Positions 9,259-19,686 of a stretch of DNA of 64,000 nucleotides are shown piece after piece (within the stretch, counting starts at the first letter, position 1; every line of letters starts with the position of its first letter). The position numbers and the translations under genes are program-made. Under the pieces are notes generated by a model. The model made no database searches. It saw only the letters and a list, made by a program, of their open reading frames with translations, and had not been told where the DNA came from. The DNA comes from Burkholderia sp. PAMC 26561 (GTDB lineage: Bacteria; Pseudomonadota; Gammaproteobacteria; Burkholderiales; Burkholderiaceae). The stretch spans positions 1,550,001-1,614,000 of the forward strand of contig NZ_CP014315.1 of the NCBI RefSeq assembly GCF_001557535.2, given 5' to 3'.

Positions 9259-10020
9259 ATGCTACTGCCTGAACAGAACGTACTCGTGACCGGTGGCGCA
9301 CGCGGGCTCGGTGCGGCGATCACCGAAGCGCTCGCGCGCGAGGGCGCCGGCGTCGTGATCAACTATCGTCGTAGCGAAGTTCAGGCGAAACTGCTCGCGG
9401 AGCGTCTCGGGCCGCGCGTGGTGGCAATCCAGGCCGATATCACCGACAAGGCGTCGGTCGCGCGTCTCTTCGACGAGGCTCACGCGAAAACGGGCCGCCC
9501 GGTGCATGCCGTGGTGAATAACGCGCTCGCGAATTTCAGCTTCGATGGCGACGCGCGTCCAAAGATCGGCGACATTGAATGGGCGCGCTTTCAGCAGCAG
9601 ATCGATGGCGCGCTCAGGGGCGCGCTGAACACGATTCAGGCCGCGTTGCCTGCGATGCGCGCCGCTGGCTTTGGCCGTATCGTCAATGTCGGGACCAATC
9701 TGTTCCAGAATCCTGTTGTGCCGTATCACGATTACACGGCGGCAAAAGCGGCGTTGCTCGCGCTGACGAGAACCGCATCGAACGATCTCGGACCGGATGG
9801 CATCACGGTGAACATGGTGTCTGGCGGCCTGCTGCGCACCACCGACGCCAGCAGCGCGACGCCCGAAGCCGTGTTCGACATGGTCGCGGGATTCACGCCG
9901 CTGCGCCGGGTCACGACGCCTGCCGAGTTCGCCGACGCAGTGCTGTTCTTCCTCTCGCCATGGGCGCGCGCGGTGACGGGGCAGAACCTGGTGGTCGATG
10001 GAGGGTTGGTCAAGGGATGA
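9259..10020 (+). CDS. SDR family oxidoreductase, FabG-like
   Basis: The 253-residue protein starts at the ATG at 9259, with GGAG 6 nt upstream. It has the cofactor motif TGGARGLG, VVNNA, and YTAAK with catalytic Tyr and Lys. The usual catalytic Ser position falls in VGTNLF, so Thr may stand in for Ser. The end AVTGQNLVVDGG is typical. It resembles 3-oxoacyl-ACP reductase paralogues, which are usually not fatty-acid-synthesis genes when isolated as here. The divergent upstream gene is the K+ channel; no operon partner is seen. Confidence 0.85.
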   Translation: MLLPEQNVLVTGGARGLGAAITEALAREGAGVVINYRRSEVQAKLLAERLGPRVVAIQADITDKASVARLFDEAHAKTGRPVHAVVNNALANFSFDGDARPKIGDIEWARFQQQIDGALRGALNTIQAALPAMRAAGFGRIVNVGTNLFQNPVVPYHDYTAAKAALLALTRTASNDLGPDGITVNMVSGGLLRTTDASSATPEAVFDMVAGFTPLRRVTTPAEFADAVLFFLSPWARAVTGQNLVVDGGLVKG

Positions 10021-10106
10021 GGATGGAAAGTTCTCTGCTTGGGCGAGGAGCCAGGCGCAGAGGCGTCCGCCCCGGATAGTCAACCGTCGTTCGTGCCGTA
10101 GCTATA

Positions 10107-10601
10107 TCAACGAATGATGAGTATCGTCTGAACGCCGTCGTCGTTGACGTCAAATCGAACATACGCTGCGTCGTCAAGAACGTATATCAAGGCTTGTGTC
10201 CCGGGCATTACAAGCGGCGGCTTCTTCACTGGTTTGCCAAGGGTCGAAGTTATTTTACTCAGGCTATCCCCGATCTTGATGCCGAGTACGCTTCCCGTGT
10301 AAGGAGCATCAAGCCGTATCGTCTCAACATGGCCCGCCGGATTGAAGAATACCCAGATGCCACGCGTTCGGAGGTGCAGATCTGTCTTGCCCTTGTTCGG
10401 ATCGGCGACAAAACTGGGCAATGCCGGATTGCGGATTTCCGGTTCGACCTGCATTTGCGTATTCAATGCGGTTTGGACCGAAGGGATGTCGTCGCCGAGC
10501 TTGAATCCAAGATTCGGCAAGGGATTCATCTGAGCGTTTGCGGTGCCATTGAGGACAATCACCAAGCCTAGCGCGAGCCATACTGCATACCTGTTTCTCA
10601 C
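10107..10601 (-). CDS. Exported hypothetical protein with two similar halves
   Basis: This 164-residue protein begins with a GTG codon and a clear Sec signal peptide (VWLALGLVIVLNGTANA, cleavage before Q24). The mature part shows an internal duplication: GFKLGDDIPSVQTALNT near 32 and GIKIGDSLSKITSTLGKP near 108, each introducing a short alpha/beta unit. Both resemble the SmpA/OmlA-like or BLIP-like fold in miniature, but I do not recognise a family. It is probably periplasmic. No operon partner is evident. Confidence 0.7.
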   Translation of the reverse strand: MRNRYAVWLALGLVIVLNGTANAQMNPLPNLGFKLGDDIPSVQTALNTQMQVEPEIRNPALPSFVADPNKGKTDLHLRTRGIWVFFNPAGHVETIRLDAPYTGSVLGIKIGDSLSKITSTLGKPVKKPPLVMPGTQALIYVLDDAAYVRFDVNDDGVQTILIIR

Positions 10602-10814
10602 TTCGATTTTTCCCGTAGGTTGTGCGTTTTCGAATCTTGCGTTATCGATCTTTTGCTACATGGCGTGCAGGGGAAGCGACCACTCGCCGGATCGAGGCTG
10701 TCTATCCGGACCGGATGCTCCAAAATGCCGCTGCACGTTGTTTATCGACAGCGTGGCGATCTTCTTTAGTCCCCGACACGCCAACCCGCAAGCTGAACTC
10801 GTCTCAGTGATGTA

Positions 10815-11708
10815 TCAAACCCCGGAACTCCCAAAGGCCTCCACAAGATACTCGATGAACACCCGCACCCTCATCGGTACCCTCCGGCCAGTCGGATAAA
10901 CAAGATGGATCGGCACGCGCTCGGGCTGCAACGCCGGCAACAGGACCTGGACCTGCCCGTTACGGATCTCTTCCGCGAGCAGCCAGTATGGAGCCTGAGC
11001 AATGCCAAGGCCGCTCAGCACAGCCGCACGGATGTGCTCGGCATCACCGGTCAGCAGCGAGCCGTGCGGAACGTAAGAAACAGACTCCCGCCCGACCTTG
11101 AGCGCCCAGGGGTATCGCTCACGGCCCTTCGCAAAGACGATGCAAGCGTTCTGATCGAGATCCGCGAGCCGCGCCGGCACGCCCCTCGCGGCCAGATACG
11201 CGGGGCTCGCCACCAGCACGAAGTCGGTCTCGGACAGCTTTCTGGCAGTGAGCGAAGAGTCTACGAGTCGCCCATGGCGAACCGCCAGGTCGACACCGTC
11301 GCCAATCATGTCGACATGACGCTCCGATACCGACAGTTCGACCGTGACGTCGGGGTACTGGCGAAAGAAATCAGGGAGTAGCGGTGTAATGCATAACCGT
11401 CCGTGAGCCGGTGCAGTATTGACCCTGACCAGGCCTCGCGGCGATTGTTGGCGATCGCCCACCGACGACTCGAGCGCGTCGAAGTCGTCCACGAGTTGCC
11501 TCGCCGACTCATAGAACGTCTGTCCCGCTTCGGTGATCACGACCCGCCGCGATGTCCGCAAGACAAGCTGTGCGCCAAGGTGCCGCTCCAGCGCGCCGAT
11601 CTGTTTGCTGACTGCAGGCTGCCCGATCCCTTCTTCACGCCCGACGGCGGAAAAGCTCCCACATTCGACCAGACGTACAAACAGGCGGATCGCGTTCACT
11701 CTATCCAT
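10815..11708 (-). CDS. LysR-family transcriptional regulator
   Basis: The start is the ATG at 11708 (MDRVNAIRLFVRLVECGSFS); the longer frame adds an unrelated leader. It is 297 residues: a winged HTH at 1-60 (GREEGIGQPAVSKQIGALERHLG) and the usual substrate-binding domain (GLVRVNTAPAHGRLCITPLL onward). It is divergent from the MDR oxidoreductase at 11835 with 126 bp between them, so it probably regulates that gene and itself. The effector is unknown. Confidence 0.9.
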   Translation of the reverse strand: MDRVNAIRLFVRLVECGSFSAVGREEGIGQPAVSKQIGALERHLGAQLVLRTSRRVVITEAGQTFYESARQLVDDFDALESSVGDRQQSPRGLVRVNTAPAHGRLCITPLLPDFFRQYPDVTVELSVSERHVDMIGDGVDLAVRHGRLVDSSLTARKLSETDFVLVASPAYLAARGVPARLADLDQNACIVFAKGRERYPWALKVGRESVSYVPHGSLLTGDAEHIRAAVLSGLGIAQAPYWLLAEEIRNGQVQVLLPALQPERVPIHLVYPTGRRVPMRVRVFIEYLVEAFGSSGV

Positions 11709-11834
11709 ACGGCCATCCGCATCAATTCCAGAATGAAATCGATGGTATGCCCTGATGCAGCGTTTCGGCAATGGATGAAGTTGCTTATGTTATGGGCTGT
11801 GCAAGCAACAACCCCAGGACAAAGGAGCTGAGCG

Positions 11835-12830
11835 ATGAAAGCGATATGTGTGACACCCGAACGCGAGCTTGAAGTTCGCGACATTCCGACCCCGACCGCG
11901 CCGGCACCGGGCCATTTGCTGATCGACATGGAAGCATCGGCGATCAACCATGGCGACAAGACTTTCCTGCGAATCCCCACAGCCGCCGGCAAAGCGCTCG
12001 CGCTGGGCCAGCACGACGTCTGGGGTGCGTCGGGAGCAGGACAGGTGTTGGCGGCGGGAGCCGGCGTTCCTGCAGAATATGAGGGCAAGCAGGTGGCGAT
12101 CTACCGATCGCTTGGAAGAAGTCCCGAAAGCGTTGGACTTTGGTCCGAGCGGGCGCACGTGCCCTACTCTGCGTGCCTGATCCTGCCCGAGCATGTTCGC
12201 GCCCGGGACTATTGCGGTTCGCTCGTGAACGTGATGACGGCCTACGCCTTTCTCGAAGAGATCGCCGAAGCGCGTCACAAGGGCGTCATCGTCACGGCCG
12301 GGAATTCGGGCACCGGTCATGCTCTTGCCGCCCTGGCCCGTATTCGAAAGTTGCCCGCGATCTTCCTGGTGCGTACCGGGGAAGCACGCGAGACGCTGTG
12401 CCGTTTCGGCGCGGAGCATGTCATTGTCACCACCGAAGGTTTCACCGATACGCTCCGCACGTTGTCCGCCGAACTGGGAACGACGGCGGTATTCGACGGC
12501 GTTGGCGGAGACTTGCTGTCGAAGATCGCACCGGTCCTGCCAGTGAATTCGACGGTCTACATCTACGGCTTTTTAGGCGGCGCCGTTCCAGTTTCGATTC
12601 AGTCCGTGCTTTTCATGATGAACAACCTGACCTTGCGACGGTTCAGCAATTTCGAAAGCCGCACGGTGAAGGATCATGACAAGCTCGTCTCCGCTCTCAA
12701 AGCGCTCGAGGGTGTAATTGACGACCCGATGTACAGGACCCGGATTGGCAAGGCGTTCCCGCTCGATCAGATCGAAATGGCCATGGCCTACGAATCGAGT
12801 AGTGGCGCCAAGGCCGTCTTGCTGACTTAG
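11835..12830 (+). CDS. MDR-family quinone-oxidoreductase-like dehydrogenase
   Basis: The 331-residue protein starts with AAAGGAG 7-8 nt upstream of the ATG. It has a GroES-like N-terminal domain (ASAINHGDKTF) and a Rossmann domain with VTAGNSGTGHALAALARI in place of the usual AxxGxVG. It lacks the catalytic zinc ligands of alcohol dehydrogenases, so a zinc-independent NADPH-dependent quinone or enoyl reductase is likely. It lies divergent from a LysR regulator that probably controls it. Confidence 0.82.
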   Translation: MKAICVTPERELEVRDIPTPTAPAPGHLLIDMEASAINHGDKTFLRIPTAAGKALALGQHDVWGASGAGQVLAAGAGVPAEYEGKQVAIYRSLGRSPESVGLWSERAHVPYSACLILPEHVRARDYCGSLVNVMTAYAFLEEIAEARHKGVIVTAGNSGTGHALAALARIRKLPAIFLVRTGEARETLCRFGAEHVIVTTEGFTDTLRTLSAELGTTAVFDGVGGDLLSKIAPVLPVNSTVYIYGFLGGAVPVSIQSVLFMMNNLTLRRFSNFESRTVKDHDKLVSALKALEGVIDDPMYRTRIGKAFPLDQIEMAMAYESSSGAKAVLLT

Positions 12831-12868
12831 GCGGCCCCGAAACGGTTTCTTTTTCTCAACCAAAAGAT

Positions 12869-13741
12869 TCAGGCCACGATGGCAAGCTGCCGGAAACACG
12901 CGTCGAGCGCGATCCGCAATTGCTCCTTGAGCGTCGCCGACGCTTCCATGACCGGCAAGCGCGTTTCGCTGCCAATCACGCCGTCGAGGGCAAGCGCCGC
13001 CTTCACGCCGGACGGATTCGGCGCGCTGAACAAGAGTTTGATGACAGGCTTGAGGGCTTCGAAGAACGCGGCGGCATCGTCCGTTCTCGCCGATAAAACC
13101 CGTTCGTGGATCTCGGCCAGGACATCGGCGAAAAGATGGGCGCTCGTCAGGATGCCGCCCGATCCGCCGGCAATCAGGCAATCGAGGTAGGCGTCGTCGT
13201 TGCCGCAGAGAACGCTGATCGGCAGTTGGCAAAGCTTCTCGAAAGTCGCCGGCACACAGGCCTTGATCGCGACAATATTGGCATGCTCGGCAAGGCGCTC
13301 GACCGTGTTCGTATCGATGGAAACACCCGTGCGATGCGGCACGTCGTAGAGGATGACGGGGCGTTCCGTGGCGCGTGCGACTTCGTCGAAGTGCCAGCGA
13401 ATGCCGTCTTGATCAGGGCAGACATACGCCGGCGCGGACACCAGATAGCCGCCAATATCCCAGCGGTCGAGTTCGCGAATTTCCTGCACCATGTCGCGTG
13501 TGTTCATGCCGCCAATACCGACCACCACCGTCAGCCGCGTACCGATCACTTCGAACAATGAACGCAAGACCTTGAGCCGTTCGTAATGATCGAGCAGCGC
13601 CGCTTCGCCGGTCGTTCCCAGTGCGACAAAACCGCTGATTTCCTGGCTCAGATATCGCTCGGCGAGACGCTGGAGTGCGTCGGTATCGACTTGTCCGTCC
13701 TTGAACGGCGTGACAATAGGCAACCATATTCCGGACACCAT
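12869..13741 (-). CDS. DapA-family aldolase/dehydratase
   Basis: The start at 13741 has GGAG 6 nt upstream; the in-frame TTG two codons earlier is less likely. The 290-residue TIM-barrel protein has GTTGEAALL, YDVPHRTG (Schiff-base-assisting Tyr and substrate-carboxylate Arg of 4-hydroxy-tetrahydrodipicolinate synthase) and Lys in VAIKAC. It could be a second dihydrodipicolinate synthase, or one of the relatives acting on 2-keto-3-deoxy sugar acids. Conservation of the YDVPxRTG motif favours the former, while the sugar-acid genes elsewhere favour the latter. It is a single gene just downstream of the siderophore operon. Confidence 0.82.
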   Translation of the reverse strand: MVSGIWLPIVTPFKDGQVDTDALQRLAERYLSQEISGFVALGTTGEAALLDHYERLKVLRSLFEVIGTRLTVVVGIGGMNTRDMVQEIRELDRWDIGGYLVSAPAYVCPDQDGIRWHFDEVARATERPVILYDVPHRTGVSIDTNTVERLAEHANIVAIKACVPATFEKLCQLPISVLCGNDDAYLDCLIAGGSGGILTSAHLFADVLAEIHERVLSARTDDAAAFFEALKPVIKLLFSAPNPSGVKAALALDGVIGSETRLPVMEASATLKEQLRIALDACFRQLAIVA

Positions 13742-13916
13742 GCTCAACTCCGCATGGCCGGTCGGGCCAGGGCGTTTTCAATTTTCGATAAAACCTGTTC
13801 GGACGTCATGACCATCCCCTCGCGTTCATTTGATTGGATCAAACGAAGCGTATCGGATCGCGTGTAAACGTCGCGTCAAAAAAGCGGGAGCGCGCATATA
13901 GAACGCGCCTGCGTAA

Positions 13917-14930
13917 TCAGCGCGGCGGCAGCGGCAGTGCCAGCAACTTGTTGGTGATTTCGTTCGATAGACGTAAGGCCGACATCGGGCCGCCGAAGCC
14001 CCAGATGTTCGGCTCAACCAGCGCGATGCGCCCTGCCCGCTTCGACGGAACGAAGCGCCAGACGGGGGACGTGAGCTGTGTTTCGATGGGAACGTTCTCG
14101 CTCGACGCGGTCACGAACAACACCGCGAGGTCGGGCTTCTTGAGCAAATCAGCCGACGTCACGTAGATGGTGCCTTCACGCGTCGGCTTTGATGGCCACA
14201 GCGACAAACCCAGCGCCCGCGCCACCCCCGCCGCCGTGCTGTTTCCTGTATAGACCCAATACCGATCCGGCAAGCCGAGTTCCTGCAACAACGCCACCTG
14301 CTCGCCGCTGCGGCCTGCGAAAGCGAGGCGTTGTGCATCGTGGGCGAGGCCCGCATCGAGTTTCGCTTCTACTGCTTGCGTCCTGTCCTCGCGTCCTGTG
14401 AGACAGCCTATCGTGCGAAAGATCGTGCGGGTCCAGTCCAGTTGCGTTTTCTGCACGCCACTTTGTTCCATGTCCGGACTGAACTGGAAGAGCACCGTGG
14501 GCGCGATCCGGTCGAGCGCCGCGAAGATCGGCGCATGTCGATACCCCACGCCAATGATCAGGTCGGGACGCACCGATGCAATCGCTTCAAGGCTCGGTTC
14601 CTGCCGCGTGCCGACTTCCGGCACGCCGTTGAAACGCGCGCTGTCGTAGCCGATCCAGCCGGCGTAGTAAGCGTTATCGACGAGACCGACGGGCGTGATA
14701 TCGAGTGCGGCCAGATCTTCCGCGAACATGAATTCGAGGACGACGACGCGCTTGGGTTTCAAAGGCATCGTCTTGCTGAATTGCGATATGGTCGCGTTAT
14801 CCGCAAGCGGTCCGCAGACGGGCGCGTTCGGCTCCGACGCGAACGCCACCGACGCCACCGACGCCACCGACGCCACCGACGCCACCGACGTCATCACCAT
14901 GCATGCAAACGCACAGAAAAGCTTCTTCAC
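13917..14930 (-). CDS. Siderophore ABC substrate-binding protein (FhuD/OrbB-like)
   Basis: The GTG at 14930 overlaps the stop of the FhuF-like gene by four bases (GTGA), which selects this start over a 619-residue read-through frame. The 337-residue protein has a signal peptide ([15 protein letters not shown]) extended by five SVA repeats. It has a periplasmic-binding fold of the FhuD/FecB type: [43 protein letters not shown], and [15 protein letters not shown] near the end. It should capture a ferric hydroxamate-type siderophore in the periplasm and deliver it to the FhuB-like permease. It is the last gene of the operon. Confidence 0.9.
   Translation of the reverse strand: MKKLFCAFACMVMTSVASVASVASVASVAFASEPNAPVCGPLADNATISQFSKTMPLKPKRVVVLEFMFAEDLAALDITPVGLVDNAYYAGWIGYDSARFNGVPEVGTRQEPSLEAIASVRPDLIIGVGYRHAPIFAALDRIAPTVLFQFSPDMEQSGVQKTQLDWTRTIFRTIGCLTGREDRTQAVEAKLDAGLAHDAQRLAFAGRSGEQVALLQELGLPDRYWVYTGNSTAAGVARALGLSLWPSKPTREGTIYVTSADLLKKPDLAVLFVTASSENVPIETQLTSPVWRFVPSKRAGRIALVEPNIWGFGGPMSALRLSNEITNKLLALPLPPR
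14845..14889. repeat. Five 9-bp tandem repeats in a signal-peptide coding region
   Basis: GCCACCGAC is repeated five times without error. On the coding (minus) strand this encodes SVA x5 in the hydrophobic part of the signal peptide of the substrate-binding protein. Copy-number change would lengthen or shorten the signal peptide in steps of three residues without a frameshift. Confidence 0.95.
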
Positions 14931-15730
14931 GCGATTGCCTCTTGTAGCGCGAGTTGTTCGTCCGACATTGTCAGCAGTAAGGGACAGCTGGTGCAAAGTT
15001 GCGTTTCTCCGGGGATCTCGTAGCGCACGCAACACACGCGGCGTGCGCGAAACGGGTCGGGCAGCAGCGCCGAGCGCGGCTTCATCTGGCGGATGGGGGC
15101 GCGCAGCGGATTGGGTGCGCCATCCGCGCCGAGGGAAAGTCCGAAGAGCCATGCAGCATCGCCACGATCGTCTTCCTCGCCCGGCAGCAGCGCGCATTGC
15201 TCCAGCAAGTAGTCGAGCAGATTGCCTGCGTTGCTCCACAACACGCGTGGCGCGATGCGCGTCATGCCGGCGAGCATCCCGATCACTGTATCGAGATGCT
15301 CGAGCAGGCCGGCGTAGTTGAGCACGGTATCGTGGGTATGCGGTTTGAGCGCGTCGGCTGCGAAACGCAGCGCGACCGGCATGCCTTCGCGCAGGACAAG
15401 CTGCGCTCTCAATGGCGACATGTCCAGAGGACGTCGCAGCAGCCGCGCCGCCAGAATTCCCGCGGGGGCGGCAAGCCCGAAATAGTACTTGCTCCATTGC
15501 GATAACAACGCACGCGCGTGAAGCTCGGCATCGCCGCCATAGTGATGGACCATTGCATCGAGCAACGCGTTCCGATGCGCGCCCAGCGACGACAAAGGGA
15601 TGCTGATGTCGTTCGTTTCCAAAGCATGATCGGGCGCACCGAGCCACACGTTCTGCAGATACGGCGCGATCGATGCCGGCGCGAACGATGCAAGACATTG
15701 CGAAGCATTCGACGCGGCGTCCGGACTCAT
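14927..15730 (-). CDS. FhuF-like ferric siderophore reductase
   Basis: This 267-residue protein has the FhuF C-terminal [2Fe-2S] cysteine pattern CC-x10-C-x2-C ([20 protein letters not shown]). The N-terminal two thirds match the FhuF/IucA-like helical domain ([24 protein letters not shown]). It probably reduces Fe(III)-siderophore in the cytoplasm to release Fe(II). Its ATG overlaps the stop of the permease gene by four bases (ATGA), and its own stop overlaps the next start (GTGA), so translation is likely coupled through this segment. Confidence 0.92.
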   Translation of the reverse strand: MSPDAASNASQCLASFAPASIAPYLQNVWLGAPDHALETNDISIPLSSLGAHRNALLDAMVHHYGGDAELHARALLSQWSKYYFGLAAPAGILAARLLRRPLDMSPLRAQLVLREGMPVALRFAADALKPHTHDTVLNYAGLLEHLDTVIGMLAGMTRIAPRVLWSNAGNLLDYLLEQCALLPGEEDDRGDAAWLFGLSLGADGAPNPLRAPIRQMKPRSALLPDPFRARRVCCVRYEIPGETQLCTSCPLLLTMSDEQLALQEAIA

Positions 15731-17808
15731 CGTCCGCTCCGCTTTTCGCGCCGTACCTGCAGCACCAGAAGCGCAAGCAGATAAGGCGCGCCGATCAACG
15801 CCGTCAGCACGCCCGCCGGAATCTCACGTGGCGCGAGCAGCGTGCGTGCGGCGATATCGGCGGCGGCGAGCACCAGCGCACCGATCGCGGCCGCGAGCCA
15901 GAGCCGGGTCCGATGTGCCCGCGCGCCGAGCATGTTCGCCAGATGCGGCGCCATCAATCCGATAAACCCCACCGGCCCGACCGCCGCCACCGCCGCGCAT
16001 GCAGCGAGCGTGGCAATGGTGAGCACGAGCGGCCTCAGCACGCTGATTGGCACGCCAAGCGCGACCGCCTGATCATCGCCGAGTGCGAGCAGGTCGAGTG
16101 GACGCGCGAGCAACGCAAGTACCGGTAGGGCAACGACGCACCACGGCAGCAGCGCCGCGACTTCGCCCCAACTGCGCCCATATGTGCCACCTACGAGCCA
16201 CACCACGAACCGCGCCGGCTGCACACTTTGCTGCGTGATCAGCCATTGCGACAACGTAGTCCATAACGTACCAATGACAATGCCCGTCAACGCCACCGCG
16301 AGTGGCGCGTAATGATGCCGCCGATTGAGCAACAAGGTAAGCAGAAGGGTTATGCCACCGCCAGTCAACGCGGCGCCCGAAACGATCGCGTGACCGGCGA
16401 GCGGCCAGATCATCAGCGCGACGAGCGTCGTCAGCCCCGCCCCTTGCGTGACGCCGAGCACCTCGGGACCCGCCAGCGGATTTCTCACGATGCTCTGCAT
16501 CAACACGCCGCTCGATGCCAGCAACGCGCCCGCAAGCAACGCGCACACGAGGCGTGGCACGCGCAGATCGAGCAGCATGCGCGCCACATCGTCACGATGA
16601 GCAAGGACGCCGAGCCATCGCTCGGGACCCAGCCACGTCGGGCCAGACGATGCACCGATTACCAGGATCACCGCGCACGTCGCCGCCAGGATCGCCGCGA
16701 CCGCCGGCCACGGCAACGCGCTCATCGCGCGGACGAAGCGCGTGCCGCGTGCTTCCACCGCACGTTCCTGGCCCCCATGCAGCACGCCTGCCCACGCGGC
16801 GCCGCTGCGGATCATCGCGAGCATCAGCGGCGTGCCGGCGAACGCAATGGCGACGCCTGTGGAAAGCGTCGAGTCGAGATCGAGTGCGAGTACGGCGCTG
16901 TCGGTGACGAGCACGAGCGCGCCGCCCACCAGCGCCGATAACGGCACGAGCGCGCCCAGCTTCGATGCCTTCGCGCCGCGAATCTGCCGCAGCAGATTCG
17001 GCGCGATCAATCCAACGTAGGAGAGCGGTCCCGCAATGCTCACCGCGACGCTCGCAAAAGCGACCGCGACGGTCAGCGCCGCGAGCCGCGTGGCGTCGAT
17101 ACGAACGCCGAGCGCAGCGGCGGCATCGTCGCCAAGAGACAGCGGATCGAGCGGCCGCATGACGAACGGCAACGCAACGAGCGGCACGACGAGCCACCCA
17201 AGCGCCGACTTCAATCCGGCCGCGCCCGGCTGATACAAACTGCCGCTCGCCCATAGCGATGCGCCCACCACGGTCTGCTCGAAGAAGGCCAGCAACAGTG
17301 TCGATATGGCCGAGAACAGCAGCATGCAGACGCTGCCCGCCAGCACCAGCCGAAGCGGGGTCGCCCGCCAGCCGCCGGCGGCCGCCGCAACACATGCAGC
17401 GGCCGCGAGACCGCAGGCAAACAGCAACGGCACGGAGGCCGCGCCGAATACGGCGGGCAGGATCATCGCGGCGAGCAAGCCGAGTTGCGCGCCGCCCGTG
17501 ATCCCAAGCAGATCGGGCGATGCCAGCGGATTGCGCGTCAGCGCCTGGAACAACGTGCCGGCGACCGCAAGACAGCCGCCCGCCACGAGCGCCGCTGCAA
17601 TGCGCGGCACATTCAGGTCGAAGAGAAAGACACCGGCGAGCTGAGCGGCGTCGCTGCCCGGCGCGGCCTCAAGCCACGCACGGACATCGGGCGCGAGGCG
17701 CAACAGCGCAACTGCGACGATCAGGAGCACGAGCAAGACGACCAGCAAACCCACGCGGCTTTTTACCGGCGCGCGCCATCGCTCGGAAGAGGAGGCAAGC
17801 GTGGTCAT
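15727..17808 (-). CDS. FhuB-type double-length siderophore ABC permease
   Basis: The 693-residue protein starts at the ATG at 17808, overlapping the stop of the ATPase gene by ATGA. It consists of two FecCD-type halves of about 340 residues, each with about ten TM segments and its own coupling signature ([19 protein letters not shown] and [31 protein letters not shown] and [12 protein letters not shown]). One polypeptide therefore supplies both membrane subunits, as in FhuB. It imports ferric siderophore across the inner membrane. Confidence 0.93.
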   Translation of the reverse strand: MTTLASSSERWRAPVKSRVGLLVVLLVLLIVAVALLRLAPDVRAWLEAAPGSDAAQLAGVFLFDLNVPRIAAALVAGGCLAVAGTLFQALTRNPLASPDLLGITGGAQLGLLAAMILPAVFGAASVPLLFACGLAAAACVAAAAGGWRATPLRLVLAGSVCMLLFSAISTLLLAFFEQTVVGASLWASGSLYQPGAAGLKSALGWLVVPLVALPFVMRPLDPLSLGDDAAAALGVRIDATRLAALTVAVAFASVAVSIAGPLSYVGLIAPNLLRQIRGAKASKLGALVPLSALVGGALVLVTDSAVLALDLDSTLSTGVAIAFAGTPLMLAMIRSGAAWAGVLHGGQERAVEARGTRFVRAMSALPWPAVAAILAATCAVILVIGASSGPTWLGPERWLGVLAHRDDVARMLLDLRVPRLVCALLAGALLASSGVLMQSIVRNPLAGPEVLGVTQGAGLTTLVALMIWPLAGHAIVSGAALTGGGITLLLTLLLNRRHHYAPLAVALTGIVIGTLWTTLSQWLITQQSVQPARFVVWLVGGTYGRSWGEVAALLPWCVVALPVLALLARPLDLLALGDDQAVALGVPISVLRPLVLTIATLAACAAVAAVGPVGFIGLMAPHLANMLGARAHRTRLWLAAAIGALVLAAADIAARTLLAPREIPAGVLTALIGAPYLLALLVLQVRREKRSGR

Positions 17809-18638
17809 GCGACCAGATCCCTGGCCGGGCTTCCCAGCGATTCCGCTTCGTAAGCCGGCACGCACATAGGCGCACCCGTCTGCGGATGTGCGATCTTCAG
17901 CATCCGCACGCCGAACGTATCGTTGAGATGATGCGGGTCGAGCATGGCATCGGGCGCGCCATGAGCGACGATCCGGCCGGCGCGCATCAATACGATTTCA
18001 TCGCTGAACGCGGCAGCCTGGTTGAGGTCGTGCAGCACCCATACGATCGTCAATCCGCGCTCGCGATTCAGCCGCCGCAGTTCGTGGAGAATATCGAGTT
18101 GATGATGGATGTCGAGATAGGTTGTCGGCTCGTCGAGCAACACGATAGGCGCCTGCTGCGCCAGCGCCATCGAGATCCACACCCGCTGACGTTCGCCGCC
18201 CGAGAGCGCGGCGACATCGCGTGCTGAATCATCGGCCAGGCCGCTTGCTTCGAGCGCTTCATCGATCGCTGCGTGATCCGCGCGTGTCAGTCCTCTCAGC
18301 CAGCCGCCATACGCATAACGCCCGTATGCAACCAGTTCACGCACAGTCAGCCCTGCCGGAATCTGGTTGAACTGCGCAAGCATGGTCAGCGTCCGGGCGA
18401 GCACGCGCCGGCGCAATGTACCAATAGGCACGCCGTTCACTTCGACATGTCCACCAAGCGCCGGCTGCAATCCGGCAAGCGTGCGCAGCAACGTGCTCTT
18501 GCCGCACCCGTTCGGGCCGCACAGCGCGGTAACCCGCCCTGCCTGGATACTCACATCCAGCCGGTCAAGCACTATATGTTCCCCGTATCCAACCGTCAGC
18601 GAGTGCGCGGCCAGTGCGGGTCCTGCGGGCAATGTCAT
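17805..18638 (-). CDS. FhuC-type siderophore ABC ATPase
   Basis: The 277-residue protein starts at 18638, four bases overlapping the dioxygenase stop. It has Walker A GPNGCGKST, Q-loop region MLAQFNQIPAG, signature LSGGERQRV, Walker B IVLLDEPTTYLD and switch H in VLHDLNQAA. This is the FepC/FhuC class. It energises the FhuB-like permease encoded next. Confidence 0.94.
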   Translation of the reverse strand: MTLPAGPALAAHSLTVGYGEHIVLDRLDVSIQAGRVTALCGPNGCGKSTLLRTLAGLQPALGGHVEVNGVPIGTLRRRVLARTLTMLAQFNQIPAGLTVRELVAYGRYAYGGWLRGLTRADHAAIDEALEASGLADDSARDVAALSGGERQRVWISMALAQQAPIVLLDEPTTYLDIHHQLDILHELRRLNRERGLTIVWVLHDLNQAAAFSDEIVLMRAGRIVAHGAPDAMLDPHHLNDTFGVRMLKIAHPQTGAPMCVPAYEAESLGSPARDLVA

Positions 18639-19642
18639 CGTGTATCCGTCCGCTTGCTGTAGCTTTGCGCCATCGCGACCACGACCTTGCGCGGTCCTTC
18701 GAACGGATCGCGGGCGTGCGCGGTCAGCATGTTGTCGAGCATCAGCACGTCGCCGGTCATCCACGGAAACACGATGCGCTGCTCGTCCAGCACGCCGCGA
18801 ATCTCCGCGAGCGCTTCAGCTTCTATCGGTTCGCCGTCGCCGTAATACACGTTGCGTGGCACGTTTTCCAGGCCGACGGCATCGACGAGTGCTTCCTGCA
18901 TGTCTTCATCGAGCGTCGAGAGATGGAACAGATTCGCCTGGTTGAACCACACCATCTCGCCCGTGCGCGGATGGCGCGCGACCGCCTGGCAGCGTTCGCG
19001 GGTACGCAGGAGCAGTTCTTCATCGTCGCCATTGCGCCACTCGTATTCGATACCGCGCGTCGCGCAGATCCGTTCGACCACTGCGGGGTCATCTGAGCCG
19101 AATGCGTTTTGCCATGGCAGATCGAGTCCTTGCCCGAAGTTGCGCACGTACAGCAGCTCGCGTTTTGCAAAACGGTCGACCAGCGCGGGATCGAGTGCCC
19201 GGTAGACCGCGCGGCTGTCCGCAATCGGCGTCGCGCCGCCCGATCGCGCCGCCAGCGCGCAATGGAACCAGATGCGCAACGGCCACTCGCGTGTGTACGA
19301 CTGTTCGTTATGCAGCGGAATGGAGCGATGCGGCGGATATTCCGTCGATGTGTACACGGCGCCCTCGACCTGGCTGCGCGGCGTCGATGCAAATTCATAC
19401 CCAATGAGCGGATCTCCGCACGATGCGGCGAAGCGCTGGAATGCTTCTATCGATGCAACCTCGAAGCCCGTGAAGCGCAGCCCGCCTGAACGCTCGAGCG
19501 TACTATCGATGATCGTGCGCAGCGGCGCTGCGGCTTCTTCAAGCGAGATACTGACGCCGGGTCTGGGCGAGACCACGGTCGGCAATCCCGGTTCGATGTT
19601 CAGATCGTCCAGCGTCGGCCGTGCCTCTGGAAGCGAGTTCAT
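18635..19642 (-). CDS. TauD/TfdA-family Fe(II)/2-oxoglutarate dioxygenase
   Basis: The 335-residue protein has the facial triad H111-x-E113 (PLHNEQSYTREWP) and H309 (LDNMLTAHARDPF), followed by the 2-oxoglutarate-binding Arg (GPRKVVVAM). The HNE variant and the flanking motifs are those of SyrP-like dioxygenases in NRPS clusters, which hydroxylate an amino acid such as aspartate on the assembly line. Position and type match OrbG of the ornibactin operon. No NRPS is encoded nearby, so its carrier-bound substrate must come from elsewhere, or the pathway is incomplete. Confidence 0.88.
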   Translation of the reverse strand: MNSLPEARPTLDDLNIEPGLPTVVSPRPGVSISLEEAAAPLRTIIDSTLERSGGLRFTGFEVASIEAFQRFAASCGDPLIGYEFASTPRSQVEGAVYTSTEYPPHRSIPLHNEQSYTREWPLRIWFHCALAARSGGATPIADSRAVYRALDPALVDRFAKRELLYVRNFGQGLDLPWQNAFGSDDPAVVERICATRGIEYEWRNGDDEELLLRTRERCQAVARHPRTGEMVWFNQANLFHLSTLDEDMQEALVDAVGLENVPRNVYYGDGEPIEAEALAEIRGVLDEQRIVFPWMTGDVLMLDNMLTAHARDPFEGPRKVVVAMAQSYSKRTDTR

Positions 19643-19686
19643 GCGAAATTCTCCTGGCGCGGGATGACATCACCCGGCATGCATGT

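Noticed and set aside
11780..11809. GTTGCTT-N16-AAGCAAC inverted repeat in the LysR/MDR intergenic region
   Set aside because: The 16-nt spacing and lack of the T-N11-A LysR pattern make it a weak operator candidate; chance is plausible.
13868..13912. Possible terminator after the substrate-binding gene (GCGCG stem and later T6 run on the minus strand)
   Set aside because: The stem is short and six bases separate it from the T-run, so I did not list it as a terminator.
13917..15776. 619-codon open frame that would fuse a long leader to the substrate-binding protein
   Set aside because: The leader is the FhuF-like gene read in another frame. The GTGA overlap and signal peptide place the real start at 14930.
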